From Rhodospirillaceae bacterium (GTDB taxonomy: Bacteria > Pseudomonadota > Alphaproteobacteria > UBA8366 > GCA-2717185): a DNA stretch of 63,251 nucleotides. Below the pieces are notes generated by a model. The model saw only the letters and a program-made list of their open reading frames with translations, did no database searches and was not told the DNA's origin. A program made the position numbers and the translations under genes. Shown here piece by piece: positions 42,344 through 51,312 of the stretch. Position 1 is the stretch's first letter. The number at the start of each line of letters is the position of its first letter. The stretch lies in assembly GCA_002717185.1 (NCBI GenBank), contig PBDC01000026.1, forward strand, positions 49,948 to 113,198, in the 5' to 3' direction.

Positions 42344-43672
42344 CTAAACCGCGATGCCATAGGCGCGAGCGAAGAGCACGACCGGGTGCGCCGCGCTCTC
42401 CGGCACTTTGCCATCGACCCGCTCTACGCCCTGTCCGATATGCATTCCGGCAAGCGGACATTCAGAAACGTAATATTTCGGTGTGTCCTTCTTAATCTGG
42501 CGGGCAACCGGCCGGCCCACTTTGAGCGCGGTCTCAAAATTCTCTCGCATCACGCCCCAGGACCCACCATGTCCGGAGCAGCGTTCGATGACCTGCACAT
42601 CGGAGTCCGGCAAAAGCCGCATCAGTTCTGCCGCCTTCGCACCCATATTCTGCGCTCGCGCATGACAGGCCAGATGGACCGCGACCTTGCCACCGAGCGG
42701 TTTCATACCGTCCGCCAGGCCTTCATTTTTTGCGATATCCACAATGTACTCAGTAACGTCCTTGGTTGCCTCACTAAGCTTCTTTATAGCGGGGTCATCC
42801 GGCAGAATTAGCGGCCACTCGAATTTCAACATCAATGCGCAGGACGGCATTAGAGCAACAATATCGTAGCCCTTATCGATCCAGGGGCCGAATTCGGCTG
42901 CTACCTTGCAAGCGTTCTCCGCGACGGCGGCAATATTACCTTGCTCCAGCAGCGGCATACCGCAACAGGACGGGTGTATAACCTTGGTTTCAACTCCATT
43001 ACGCGCCAGGATACCGCGTGCGGCAATACCAATTTCCGGATTATTGAAATTGCCGTAGCAGGTGGCGTACAGCACCGCCTTGCGGTCCTGCGCCGGCGCA
43101 CCCACGCTCACCTCTGGCGCGGCAGCATCTTCCAGGAACCGACTGTTGAAGCGCGGCAAAGCGGCGTCCTTATGGACCCCGGCAACGGACTGCATCAATC
43201 CACGGGTCAGCCTGTTCTCTTCCTCCAGCGCCCAGTTCGCCAGCGGCGCCAGCGGTTTCGCCAAGCGGCCATTTCGATCCGTCCTGGCCATCTGTTTAGA
43301 TTGCCAGGATACCTTGCCCTTACGGTGATCAACCGCGCGGTAGCGCAGCATCAAATGCGGAAAATCGAGATTAAATTCATGTGGCGGTACATAGGGACAT
43401 TTGGTCATGAAACACATGTCGCATAGCGTGCACGCATCAACAATTGGCGCGAAATCGGCTGAGTCCACCGTGTCCAACTCACCGCTGTCGGACTCGTCGA
43501 TCAAGTCAAACAAACGCGGGAAGCTATCGCAAAGATTGAAGCAACGCCGGCAACCATGACAAATGTCAAAGATACGGCGTGCCTCCTCATCCAAGGCGGC
43601 TTCCTCATAGAAACTCTCGTCCCGCCAGGCCAAAGGGTGCCTTATGGGCGCTTCGAGGCTGCCTTCACTCAT
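42344..43672 (-). CDS. GlpC/HdrD-like iron-sulfur protein
   Basis: A 442-residue protein with two N-terminal 4Fe-4S motifs (CHGCRRCFNLCDSFP at about 38-52 and CTLCDMCFMTKCPYVPP at about 82-98) and two CCG-type cysteine domains (PSCCGMPLLE and CSGHGGSWGV with nearby cysteines). It resembles GlpC and heterodisulfide reductase D subunits, which pass electrons from a flavoprotein to quinone or disulfide. No glpA/glpB or other flavoprotein is adjacent; instead it sits between rubrerythrin and DUF3501. Start ATG 43672. Confidence 0.88.
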   Translation of the reverse strand: MSEGSLEAPIRHPLAWRDESFYEEAALDEEARRIFDICHGCRRCFNLCDSFPRLFDLIDESDSGELDTVDSADFAPIVDACTLCDMCFMTKCPYVPPHEFNLDFPHLMLRYRAVDHRKGKVSWQSKQMARTDRNGRLAKPLAPLANWALEEENRLTRGLMQSVAGVHKDAALPRFNSRFLEDAAAPEVSVGAPAQDRKAVLYATCYGNFNNPEIGIAARGILARNGVETKVIHPSCCGMPLLEQGNIAAVAENACKVAAEFGPWIDKGYDIVALMPSCALMLKFEWPLILPDDPAIKKLSEATKDVTEYIVDIAKNEGLADGMKPLGGKVAVHLACHARAQNMGAKAAELMRLLPDSDVQVIERCSGHGGSWGVMRENFETALKVGRPVARQIKKDTPKYYVSECPLAGMHIGQGVERVDGKVPESAAHPVVLFARAYGIAV

Positions 43673-43741
43673 CACTCTGTCCTTGAAAAAAGACCCAGCC
43701 GCCTGCGATTTAACCAGTCGCAGGCAGCGGGTCGTCAACGC

Positions 43742-44161
43742 TTAGTCGTCAAGCGTATCCAGCGCACGCTGGAAACGACCAGCGTGGCTCTTCTCGGCCT
43801 TCGCCAGGGTTTCGAACCATTCGGCGATCTCTTCGAAGTTCTCATCGCGGGCGGTGCGCGCCATACCCGGATACATGTCCGTGTATTCATGCGTCTCGCC
43901 AGCAATCGCCGCCTTCAGATTATCCGGCGTGCCGCCGATCGGCTCACCCGTAGCCGGATCACCGGTCTCCTCGAGGAACTCGAGATGCCCATGCGCGTGA
44001 CCAGTCTCGCCTTCTGCGGTGGACCTGAATACTGTCGCGACATCGTTGTAGCCTTCGACGTCGGCCTTTTGCGCGAAATAAAGATACCGGCGGTTAGCCT
44101 GGCTCTCACCGGCGAACGCGGCCTTAAGGTTTTCTTCTGTCTTCGTGCCTTTCAACGACAT
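43742..44161 (-). CDS. Rubrerythrin-like diiron protein (no rubredoxin domain)
   Basis: A 139-residue ferritin-like diiron protein. The four-helix diiron ligands are visible as E-x2-A-NRRY ([16 protein letters not shown]), [13 protein letters not shown] (E-x2-H type), [12 protein letters not shown] and [12 protein letters not shown]. It lacks the C-terminal rubredoxin Cys pairs of classical rubrerythrin, so electrons must come from elsewhere, perhaps from the adjacent Fe-S protein. The family reduces hydrogen peroxide. A GGAGGG ribosome binding site precedes ATG 44161. Confidence 0.9.
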   Translation of the reverse strand: MSLKGTKTEENLKAAFAGESQANRRYLYFAQKADVEGYNDVATVFRSTAEGETGHAHGHLEFLEETGDPATGEPIGGTPDNLKAAIAGETHEYTDMYPGMARTARDENFEEIAEWFETLAKAEKSHAGRFQRALDTLDD

Positions 44162-44290
44162 GGGTTCTCCCTCCTATAAACTGTCCATACCCCTGTTACT
44201 CCGATAAGGCCGGAACTTCAGGGCAAAGCCCGACCGAAGGCGATAAGGAAGCGCCAATGCGACAACCTATACACCCTTTGCAACACCATC

Positions 44291-44319
44291 TATATGGCGT
44301 AGGAAACAACCAGAGTCAA
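44291..44319 (-). promoter_or_regulatory. Candidate promoter of the rubrerythrin operon
   Basis: On the minus strand TTGACT (44319-44314) is followed after 17 bases by CATATA (44296-44291), a near sigma-70 layout, about 130 bases upstream of the rubrerythrin ATG. Weak -10 match; read by eye. Confidence 0.4.
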
Positions 44320-44363
44320 TAGATTAGAATGGTTTTAAAAAATAAACTATCTCTCTGTATAAA

Positions 44364-44378
44364 TGAGAATAATTATCA
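44364..44378. promoter_or_regulatory. Fur-box-like 7-1-7 palindrome
   Basis: TGAGAATAATTATCA matches the 7-1-7 Fur consensus TGATAAT-N-ATTATCA at 14 of 15 positions (only the fourth base differs), within the longer near-palindrome AATGAGAATAATTATCATT (44362-44380). It overlaps the irr stop codon and lies about 45 bases upstream of the candidate rubrerythrin promoter. Binding by the Fur/Mur protein encoded at 3388, or by Irr, is an inference. Confidence 0.7.
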
Positions 44379-44792
44379 TTTTTTCCGAATATGAAAGACG
44401 ACGTCAATGTTCCCGATCACCGTGTTTTCCGGGATTTCCGGCAGGACGGATAAAACCACCGAATCGCCTGGAACATCGAACAATTCGCCTGTATCTTCGT
44501 TAAATAAGTGATAGTGGGCCGAGGTGTTGGTGTCGAAATAGGCACGACCAGCCGCCACGGCAACCTCGCGCAACAATCCAACCTCCGTGAACTGGTTCAA
44601 CGTGTTGTAGACGGTGGCCAGTGACACCTTGACACCGCCATCCGTCGCTTCGCGATGCAACTGTTCGGCGGTGATGTGCCGATTGCCGCCTTCGAACAGT
44701 AACCGGGCGAGCCCGAGACGTTGCCGAGTCGGCCGCAAGCCGGCAGCGGTCAACCGGTCTACAGCGCCGGTAAAAGGACGACATGTTTTCAT
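44376..44792 (-). CDS. irr: Fur-family regulator, Irr type
   Basis: A 138-residue Fur-superfamily protein of the Irr branch. The winged helix shows LRPTRQRLGLARLLFEGGNRHITAEQLHREA and VSLATVYNTLNQFTEVGLLREV. The metal/heme region is SAHYHLFNEDTGELFDV. Irr represses heme synthesis and iron use under iron limitation and is degraded on heme binding in rhizobia. The HHH heme motif is HYH here, so heme response may differ. It lies just upstream of the rubrerythrin cluster, an established association for Irr/PerR-like regulators. Confidence 0.85.
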   Translation of the reverse strand: MKTCRPFTGAVDRLTAAGLRPTRQRLGLARLLFEGGNRHITAEQLHREATDGGVKVSLATVYNTLNQFTEVGLLREVAVAAGRAYFDTNTSAHYHLFNEDTGELFDVPGDSVVLSVLPEIPENTVIGNIDVVFHIRKK

Positions 44793-44873
44793 AAAAGTGT
44801 CATACGGTGATCCGAATTCTTCCGCAATCCCTTTTTTTACAGCTAAGTATTAAATTCTTTGGAACGCGTCGAA

Positions 44874-45578
44874 TTATCCATAGCGAAATAACCGGTCGCA
44901 GTTCTGGCGCAGCCAGGTCCGGCCAGTTTTCGCGTTTGGCGTCAGCCTATCCACGGTGCGCCAAAAGGCAACCGAGTGGTTCGGTACCACCAAGTGGGCA
45001 ACTTCGTGCGCCACAACATAATCAAGCACCCAGCCCGGTGTCAGGATCAAACGCCAGTTGAACGACAAATTACCACTCGGTGCGCAACTGCCCCAGCGGC
45101 TGCGTTGATTCCGCACAGTGATCTTCCCAACCGAACGATCCAAGGCACGAGCTTTGTCCTGTACCGCAGGTTCGATCTTGGCGTGCGCCTCGCGGCGCAG
45201 CCAATCGTGAAGACGCCTGGCCAAATGCTCGGCACGACCAGAGACAACAATACAGTCAGCTTCCCGCCAGACACCTCGCCGGGCGCCTGGGTCGTGCACA
45301 ATCCGGTGCGGGAGCCCTTGCAACGGTATACGTTCACCGTCACGGAATGGCACATGGGGTGGCTGGACAGCCAACCGATCGCGCAACCAGCCAGCCCTAC
45401 TGCGCACAAATTCAAAACCTTCAGACTCGGCTACTCGCCACGGCAGCACCAGTTCCGGCAACTGTTTTGCCGGGTCAACCCGGAGCGCAATTTTGCGCGC
45501 CCGATCACTGCGCCGCAAGGCGACCTCGACGGGCTGACCATGAAGCGTCAGCGTAACGGATTTGACCGGCAACGCCAT
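44874..45578 (-). CDS. YgjP-like (DUF45) zinc metallopeptidase
   Basis: A 234-residue SprT/YgjP-type protein. The zinc motif HEVAHL (HExxH) is near residue 190, with the third His in NHSVAFW downstream, and the family segment RNQRSRWGSCAPSGNLSFNWRLIL precedes it. It starts with the typical YgjP beta-rich domain (LRRSDRARKIALRVDP). The substrate is unknown. It is 2 bases from the next gene, ycgN-like, so they share a transcript. Confidence 0.9.
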   Translation of the reverse strand: MALPVKSVTLTLHGQPVEVALRRSDRARKIALRVDPAKQLPELVLPWRVAESEGFEFVRSRAGWLRDRLAVQPPHVPFRDGERIPLQGLPHRIVHDPGARRGVWREADCIVVSGRAEHLARRLHDWLRREAHAKIEPAVQDKARALDRSVGKITVRNQRSRWGSCAPSGNLSFNWRLILTPGWVLDYVVAHEVAHLVVPNHSVAFWRTVDRLTPNAKTGRTWLRQNCDRLFRYG

Positions 45579-45580
45579 AG

Positions 45581-46078
45581 CTAACGCCTCCCCCTCAACC
45601 GGTCTCGCAACGAGGCGCCAAAGGATGTTGCGCCATCATTGATCCAATCGACTACATGCTGCTCCAAATCCTCCACATCATCCTCCGAAATCGTACCGCC
45701 GCGCACCGAGATACCTGCCTCATGCACAGTCTCCGAGTCACCTGAAATCAGCGGATGCCACCAGGCGAGATCGTCGCCATTGGCGACCAACCTATAGGCG
45801 CAGGTTTCCGGCAACCAACGCAGCCGAGTCGCCTTGCCAGGCGATAGCTGCACACAATCCGGAACATTGGTCTTGCGATTGGCGTAGTCGGTGCAGTGAC
45901 AACCTTCCAGGTCTAGATAACGGCAGGCCACATTGGTCAGCGCGATCTCGCCAGTATCCTCGTCTTCCAGCTTGTGCATGCAGCACTGCCCGCAACCATC
46001 GCACAGGGACTCCCACTCCTGCGACGTCATCTGACGCAGTGTTTTGATCTTCCAGAACGGCGTGTCATTCAGGCTCAT
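45581..46078 (-). CDS. ycgN: YcgN family cysteine-cluster protein
   Basis: A 165-residue UPF0260/YcgN protein with the conserved opening [38 protein letters not shown] and a second cysteine set ([27 protein letters not shown]). The cysteines (C-x2-C-x2-CC, then others) may bind zinc or Fe-S. Function is not established. Start ATG 46078 overlaps the cobB stop (ATGA). Confidence 0.9.
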   Translation of the reverse strand: MSLNDTPFWKIKTLRQMTSQEWESLCDGCGQCCMHKLEDEDTGEIALTNVACRYLDLEGCHCTDYANRKTNVPDCVQLSPGKATRLRWLPETCAYRLVANGDDLAWWHPLISGDSETVHEAGISVRGGTISEDDVEDLEQHVVDWINDGATSFGASLRDRLRGRR

Positions 46079-47388
46079 GGGGCGCAATCTATCAGGTGCA
46101 AGAATGACCCTGCGACTGTTCCTGACACCAGCCCACAAATTGTATCGTTTTCGCCGCGCGCATCCGTTGACCGAAACAGCGGAGCGCCTGGCCCTTCTTT
46201 GACGAGAGTAGCGTAGTGAAACTCATGGCCGCGAAATCGGCTTCTGGCAGCACCGAGAGCCGAATCGGTCGACGTTTCAAGAAAGCGATAGCCGAGGTGC
46301 AACCGGCGTTTGGCGAAGGAGGTCTCCAATGGCAGGAGCCCAGTCATCGCATGGCGAATACCATCAGTATCAACCAAGCCCGCGCCCAAAGCCATGTAAC
46401 CTCCGCACTCGCCATAAACGCTTGCGCCACGCGCTGCCGCAGCGGTCAAACCGTCACGGAACTGCGCGTTTGCAGCAAGCCGCCCAGCATGCAGTTCCGG
46501 ATAGCCGCCCGGAAGATAGACCCCGTCGGCATCGTCCACTGGAGCTTCATCAGCGAGAGGCGAGAAAAAGGACAGGGTCGCGCCGGCTTCCCGCCAACCC
46601 TCGAGCACAGCAGAATAGGCGAAGGCAAAGGCCTCGTCTCGTGCCACAGCGATGTGCTGCCCCAAAGGCGGTGTTAATAGGACGCGGTCCAGCCTGCAGA
46701 GGCCAAGTCGGGCGCAAGCCCGTATCGCCGAGAGATCAAGCCGTTCGGCCATGAGGTCCGCAGCACGATCCAGGAATGCGTCCAAAGTGCCGTGTTCTTG
46801 AGCTTGCACCAGACCCAGGTGCCGTTCAGGCAAATTAAAAGCCGGATCGCGTGGCAAGAATCCCAGAAATTTAGGCGGCGTAGCCAGTGCCGCGAATGCC
46901 TCGCGCAGGGTCCGTTCGTGCCCGGGTCCACCGACCCGGTTACAAATCGCACCAACCACATTGACCCCATCGCAATATCGGGCGAAGCCGTCGTATACCA
47001 CGGCAGCCGAAGCGGCCTGCCCACGCACATCCAAAACCAGGATCACCGGCCAGCCCGTTGCCACCACTAAGTCAGCAGTTGTGCCAGTGCCGTCCACCGC
47101 TCCATCAAACAAGCCCATCACACCCTCGCAAAGTATGAGCTCCGCGTTCCTAGCTAATCCGCCCGCCAGTGCTGACAGGGTCCTCGGCCGCATCCCCCAA
47201 CAATCGAGATTGACGCAATTCATCCCAGACGCAGCGGTGTGGAAGGCGGGATCGATATAGTCCGGCCCCGCTTTTGCAGATCCCACTGCCACGCCGGCCC
47301 GGCGATAAGCGCGCAGAAGCGCTAGAGTCACAATAGTCTTTCCAGAACCACTTGCCGGTGCGGCGATGACCAGGCCGGGGCTAGTCAC
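46075..47388 (-). CDS. cobB: Cobyrinate a,c-diamide synthase CobB
   Basis: A 437-residue enzyme that amidates the a and c side chains of (hydrogeno)cobyrinate with glutamine and ATP. The N-terminal P-loop is [16 protein letters not shown]; the GPDYIDP and EGVMGLFDG motifs follow. The C-terminal class I glutamine amidotransferase domain has the catalytic Cys in [12 protein letters not shown] and a late His (HEFHYA). No other cobalamin gene is in the window. The GTG start at 47388 overlaps the next gene's stop. Confidence 0.93.
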   Translation of the reverse strand: MTSPGLVIAAPASGSGKTIVTLALLRAYRRAGVAVGSAKAGPDYIDPAFHTAASGMNCVNLDCWGMRPRTLSALAGGLARNAELILCEGVMGLFDGAVDGTGTTADLVVATGWPVILVLDVRGQAASAAVVYDGFARYCDGVNVVGAICNRVGGPGHERTLREAFAALATPPKFLGFLPRDPAFNLPERHLGLVQAQEHGTLDAFLDRAADLMAERLDLSAIRACARLGLCRLDRVLLTPPLGQHIAVARDEAFAFAYSAVLEGWREAGATLSFFSPLADEAPVDDADGVYLPGGYPELHAGRLAANAQFRDGLTAAAARGASVYGECGGYMALGAGLVDTDGIRHAMTGLLPLETSFAKRRLHLGYRFLETSTDSALGAARSRFRGHEFHYATLVKEGPGAPLFRSTDARGENDTICGLVSGTVAGSFLHLIDCAP

Positions 47389-47801
47389 GCTGAAAGCCGA
47401 ACCACGGTTTTGCCTACAGTGACCCACTGCAGCGAATGCATATAGACGTTGGGCCTGTGTACCGCATTGGCACGAAGCTTGTTACTCGCTACGCGGCGGC
47501 CGCTCAGCAACGGCGTCAATGCATAACGATCCGCAAAGAAGCCCGGGGCGGTGACAAACAAAGTAAGTGCCCCTGGCCGGTAGACCGGATATCCCACCAG
47601 TATCAACGCGGGGAGGTTGGTAACTATTCCCATCACCCAGAAATAGACCAGGACAAGTTGCCGCTTGAAGAGCGTTGCTGTCGCGCGCGGAAGAAAGCGA
47701 AATACCCCCGGTGCGAACAGAAACATAAAAAAGATCATGCCTCCGAAAAATGTAGCCACTAGCACCCGCGCGCCGGCACGGATTGTCAGCCAATCGCCCA
47801 T
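47385..47801 (-). CDS. DUF4149-like membrane protein
   Basis: A 138-residue protein with about four membrane segments (VLVATFFGGMIFFMFLFAPGVF, LVLVYFWVMGIVTNLPALILVGYP, ALTLFVTAPGFF and a C-terminal one). It resembles the DUF4149/TMEM205-like family, including the late conserved N and H positions (RPNVYMHS). Function unknown. Start ATG 47801; the upstream open frame overlaps the next promoter region. It is divergent from the ThDP enzyme and overlaps cobB by four bases. Confidence 0.68.
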   Translation of the reverse strand: MGDWLTIRAGARVLVATFFGGMIFFMFLFAPGVFRFLPRATATLFKRQLVLVYFWVMGIVTNLPALILVGYPVYRPGALTLFVTAPGFFADRYALTPLLSGRRVASNKLRANAVHRPNVYMHSLQWVTVGKTVVRLSA

Positions 47802-47911
47802 TACGGCTCCCAAAGCTGTCTTCAAACCCAACTGCCGGTTTGACACGTTGGGGCCCACGATGCAATTGGTTAGCCGTACTGGCCGGTGCGCCATTCTCAA
47901 AGGAGATAAAA

Positions 47912-49456
47912 ATGAACGGTGCGGAAAGTCTCGTGCGGACGATGGTCAGGGGTGGGGTTGACGTCTGCTTTACAAACCCTGGGACATCAGAAATGCATTT
48001 CGTCGCCGCACTGGACAAAGTCGACGGCATGAATTGTTTTTTATGCCTGTTTGAGGGTGTGGCTTCGGGCGCTGCAGACGGCTACGCGCGCATGACAAAT
48101 ACACCCGCTTCCACTTTGTTACATTTAGGACCAGGCCTCGGCAATGCGGTCGCCAATCTGCACAATGCCAAGAAGGCAAACTCACCGATGGTCAATATCA
48201 TCGGGGAGCACGCGACCTATCATGTCGAATATGACGCGCCATTGACAGCCGACATTGAGGGCATCGCCAGCCCAGTCTCGCACTGGGTCAAGACCTCACC
48301 GGATGCAAAATCGATCGCAGCCGATGGCGCGGCGGCGATCGCAGCAGCGAACCAGCCACCGGGCCAGATCGCTTCACTGATTTTACCCGCCAACACGGCA
48401 TGGGATGCGGCGGACACCGTTGCCGATACGCCGGAAGCGCCGGGCCGGGCGAGGGTTAACGAGAAGGCAATTGAGACCGCGGTGTCCGTTCTAAAGTCGG
48501 GCGCGCCTACCCTGCTGATGATGACGGGCCAGTCGCTCTACGAATATGGGCTGAACCTAGCTGGCCGCATCGCAACGAGCACGGGCGCGAGGCTGATGGC
48601 ACAAGGCTCCAACCAGCGACTACAGCGTGGCGCCGGCATAGTGCCCCTGAACCGCGTCCCCTACCCAGTTCCGCAAGCACTCGAGGTGCTATCGCCTTAC
48701 GAACACATCATTCTGATTGGCGCGAAACCGCCGATCGCCTTCTTCGCCTACCCTAACCAACCTAGCGAACTACACCCTGAAGGCTGTCAGATCCACCGGT
48801 TGGCCGAACTAGACGAGGATATGATCGATGCGCTAGAGCGAGTCGCCGACGCGGTCGGCGCGAAGGAGGGAAGCGCAAAGACGCAGAAAGCCTTCAAGCC
48901 CGACATGCCATCCGGCACACTGGACCCGGACACTATCGCAGCCGTACTCGGCAATCTAATGCCGGAGGGAGCGATCATCGCGGATGAATCTGTAACTACC
49001 GGTCGTGGTTTCTATCCCCTAACCGCCGGCGCGCCGCCGCATGACTGGATGAATAATATGGGCGGCTCGATCGGACTCGGCATGCCACTGGCCACCGGCG
49101 CATCCGTGGCCTGTCCCGACCGCAAGGTGATCTGTCTGGAGGGCGACGGCAGCGGGATGTATACACTGCAAGCACTCTGGACCCAGGCCCGTTACGATCT
49201 GGACGTCACGACCATCGTTTTCGCCAATCGGGCTTACCGCATTCTGCAGGGCGAACTTGCGAACGTCGGCGCAGAGAATCCTGGCCGAAAGGCACTCGAC
49301 ATGCTCGACCTGGGTCGGCCCAATCTTGACTGGGTGAAGATGGCGAACGGCATGGGAGTTGAGGCAACGCAGGTGAATGATTGCGAAGGCTTCGCGAAAG
49401 CACTTTCCGCCGGGCTCGCCTCCGCCAGCCCCTACCTCATCGAAGTCGTGCTGTAA
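47912..49456 (+). CDS. Thiamine-diphosphate enzyme, acetolactate synthase large-subunit-like
   Basis: A 514-residue ThDP enzyme with N-terminal PYR domain (VCFTNPGTSEMHFVAALDKV, FEGVASGAADGYARM with the catalytic Glu), central domain, and C-terminal PP domain (the EGDGSGMYTLQALW stretch, then FANRAYRI, where Mg/ThDP bind through GDG-x-N). It is in a side branch of acetolactate-synthase-like enzymes whose substrate is unknown; the regulatory subunit IlvH is absent, so branched-chain biosynthesis is unlikely. AGGAG precedes the ATG. A GST gene follows with a TAATG overlap. Confidence 0.88.
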   Translation: MNGAESLVRTMVRGGVDVCFTNPGTSEMHFVAALDKVDGMNCFLCLFEGVASGAADGYARMTNTPASTLLHLGPGLGNAVANLHNAKKANSPMVNIIGEHATYHVEYDAPLTADIEGIASPVSHWVKTSPDAKSIAADGAAAIAAANQPPGQIASLILPANTAWDAADTVADTPEAPGRARVNEKAIETAVSVLKSGAPTLLMMTGQSLYEYGLNLAGRIATSTGARLMAQGSNQRLQRGAGIVPLNRVPYPVPQALEVLSPYEHIILIGAKPPIAFFAYPNQPSELHPEGCQIHRLAELDEDMIDALERVADAVGAKEGSAKTQKAFKPDMPSGTLDPDTIAAVLGNLMPEGAIIADESVTTGRGFYPLTAGAPPHDWMNNMGGSIGLGMPLATGASVACPDRKVICLEGDGSGMYTLQALWTQARYDLDVTTIVFANRAYRILQGELANVGAENPGRKALDMLDLGRPNLDWVKMANGMGVEATQVNDCEGFAKALSAGLASASPYLIEVVL

Positions 49457-50055
49457 TGCGACTGTTCACCACGCTGACCTCGCCCTACGGCCGCATCGTC
49501 CGAGCACTGATCATCGAGAAATGCTATGAGGACAGGATCGAACTCGTGCCCACGGTGACGCGAACCCTGGACACACCGGTGCTAAACTACAACCCTTCCG
49601 GCCGGGTGCCCATCCTGGTGTTCGACGATGATAATTTCCTCGAAGACACTAAGCTGATCTGCGAGTATATCGACGCGCTGGAAGGCCCGCCGGTCCTGGC
49701 ACCTTTGGACAATTGGGATGCAAAGCATTTGGAAGCGCGGGTGCGCAGCATGATGGATGGCATCGCCGTTTGGGTCCGAGAAGTCCGTCGTCCGGAGAAC
49801 GAACAATCACCGGAGATCGTCGCGCACGAATGCCGGCGGGCTCTTCGCCTCGCCGGCGTGTTTGACCAACTAGTGGCCGACGGCGCTTTCGACGGTCCGC
49901 TCGACCTAGCGCAGTTGACCTTGGGTTGCACCTTGCACCGGCCCAGCGGTTATCCGAAAACCTTCAACTGGCGTGCCGATAACCCAAACCTAGCCAACTG
50001 GATCGACAAGATCAGCCAACGTCGCTCCATGCAAGAGACACTGCCGCCGGCGTAA
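49456..50055 (+). CDS. Glutathione S-transferase family protein
   Basis: A 199-residue GST. N-terminal thioredoxin-like domain (MRLFTTLTSPYGRIVRALIIEK, with the cis-Pro/ESxxI-like region NPSGRVPILVFDDDNFLEDTKLICEYID) and a C-terminal helical domain. The active-site residue is probably Ser in SPYG. It starts in the stop codon of the ThDP-enzyme gene (TAATG), so the two are probably coupled; a role in glutathione-dependent removal of a keto-acid product is speculation. Confidence 0.9.
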   Translation: MRLFTTLTSPYGRIVRALIIEKCYEDRIELVPTVTRTLDTPVLNYNPSGRVPILVFDDDNFLEDTKLICEYIDALEGPPVLAPLDNWDAKHLEARVRSMMDGIAVWVREVRRPENEQSPEIVAHECRRALRLAGVFDQLVADGAFDGPLDLAQLTLGCTLHRPSGYPKTFNWRADNPNLANWIDKISQRRSMQETLPPA

Positions 50056-50188
50056 TTATAGTCCTGACGCCAACGGCTATTTTATTCAAAAACCTCTGAG
50101 CAGAAAAGTTAGTGAGATCCAACCACACAAAGTAGCGGGACAAAAATTCCACTGATTGTCGAGTGAAACTGCATTAAGGTAACAACGA

Positions 50189-50593
50189 CTATTCCTCGTT
50201 CAGCTCTAGGTCCAGCGAAACGGAATTCATGCAGTAGCGCAGTCCAGTCGGCGCCGGACCGTCGGGGAAAACATGGCCAATATGGCTGTCACAGCGCGCG
50301 CAAAGCACCTCGGTGCGGCGCATAAAAAAGCTGTTGTCCTCTTCCTCATCCACCGCTTCCGGGTTGATCGGCGCGTAGAAACTGGGCCATCCCGTGCCAG
50401 AGTCGAACTTCGTATCGGACGAGAACAACGGGTTGCCGCAGCACTGACAGACATAGGTGCCACTGTCCTTGCAACGGTCGTATTTACCGGTAAATGCACG
50501 TTCCGTGCCCTTTTGACGGCACACCTGGTACTGCTCCGGGGTCAGTATTTCACGCCATTCAGCATCCGTTTTCACGATTTTGTCGCCAGCCAT
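50189..50593 (-). CDS. msrB: Peptide methionine (R)-S-oxide reductase MsrB
   Basis: A 134-residue MsrB, which repairs methionine-R-sulfoxide. Structural zinc cysteines are C49/C52 and C98/C101 (YVCQCCG and LCARCDS); the catalytic Cys is C121 in [11 protein letters not shown]. The segment [12 protein letters not shown] is family-typical. It is a cysteine, not selenocysteine, form. ATG 50593 chosen over 50608; the gene overlaps ChaC by 22 bases. Confidence 0.95.
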   Translation of the reverse strand: MAGDKIVKTDAEWREILTPEQYQVCRQKGTERAFTGKYDRCKDSGTYVCQCCGNPLFSSDTKFDSGTGWPSFYAPINPEAVDEEEDNSFFMRRTEVLCARCDSHIGHVFPDGPAPTGLRYCMNSVSLDLELNEE

Positions 50594-51297
50594 CTTCCCT
50601 TCTCCCATCTTCCTTGCGGTGCAGGGCCGTCATAGGCTCGCACCCGTTCCAGCATATGGTGCATCGGTCCATCGCCGATGCCAAGCGCATCGAGGTACGC
50701 CACCGTATTCTCAAGATATTCCCGGCAGGTACCCATCCGTCCCACAGCGGTTGCGATATGAGCCGCCTGCACGTCACGCGACACCTTGCCTGCATAGCGG
50801 ATGTAGCGACGGTCTATCACAAATGTCAAAGCACGAATCTTACCAACACCGGTGCGCACCGTGACCCAGCGCGCCCGATAGGCGCGGCCGATCATCTCGC
50901 GCCGCCAAACGATCTCCAGCTCTTCGTGCACTAGATCGGGTGCGATGCGGAACGCCATGCCGCGGCAAGCACCACCGAGATCCATCGCCAGCATTAGGCC
51001 CGGCAGGCCTGGCGTCCCACGCCCCCCTGCCGTCCACATGCAATAGCTGCGATGGTAGCCATGCACCAAACCAGAGCGCGCTTCGACGTAGTGGAAGGCT
51101 GGATTCCACATTAGCGATCCGTAACCGAAAACCCAGACGGATTCGCCCGGCGCATGATTAACCAACATTGATCGCAAAGAATCCCGGCGCTCCGCTTCCG
51201 TAACAGGGTTCATAAACCCGTCCTTGTGGGCGGCTTGGACCATTTGGTCAATCAGGCCATTCTTTATCGCCTCCCGGCTGAGAATTACCCCGGTCAT
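50572..51297 (-). CDS. ChaC-type gamma-glutamylcyclotransferase
   Basis: A 241-residue ChaC protein, which splits glutathione to 5-oxoproline and Cys-Gly. The substrate-binding loop [13 protein letters not shown] is at about 58-70. The putative catalytic Glu is in the region [20 protein letters not shown], with [17 protein letters not shown] near the C terminus. ATG 51297 is chosen. It lies between the ThDP enzyme (51313) and msrB, all on the minus strand and closely spaced. Confidence 0.9.
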   Translation of the reverse strand: MTGVILSREAIKNGLIDQMVQAAHKDGFMNPVTEAERRDSLRSMLVNHAPGESVWVFGYGSLMWNPAFHYVEARSGLVHGYHRSYCMWTAGGRGTPGLPGLMLAMDLGGACRGMAFRIAPDLVHEELEIVWRREMIGRAYRARWVTVRTGVGKIRALTFVIDRRYIRYAGKVSRDVQAAHIATAVGRMGTCREYLENTVAYLDALGIGDGPMHHMLERVRAYDGPAPQGRWEKGRWLATKS

Positions 51298-51312
51298 GCA
51301 CACAAGGGCCGC

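Noticed and set aside
43742..44161. Full-length rubrerythrin
   Set aside because: No C-x2-C rubredoxin cysteines follow the ferritin-like domain; the stop at 43742 is clean.
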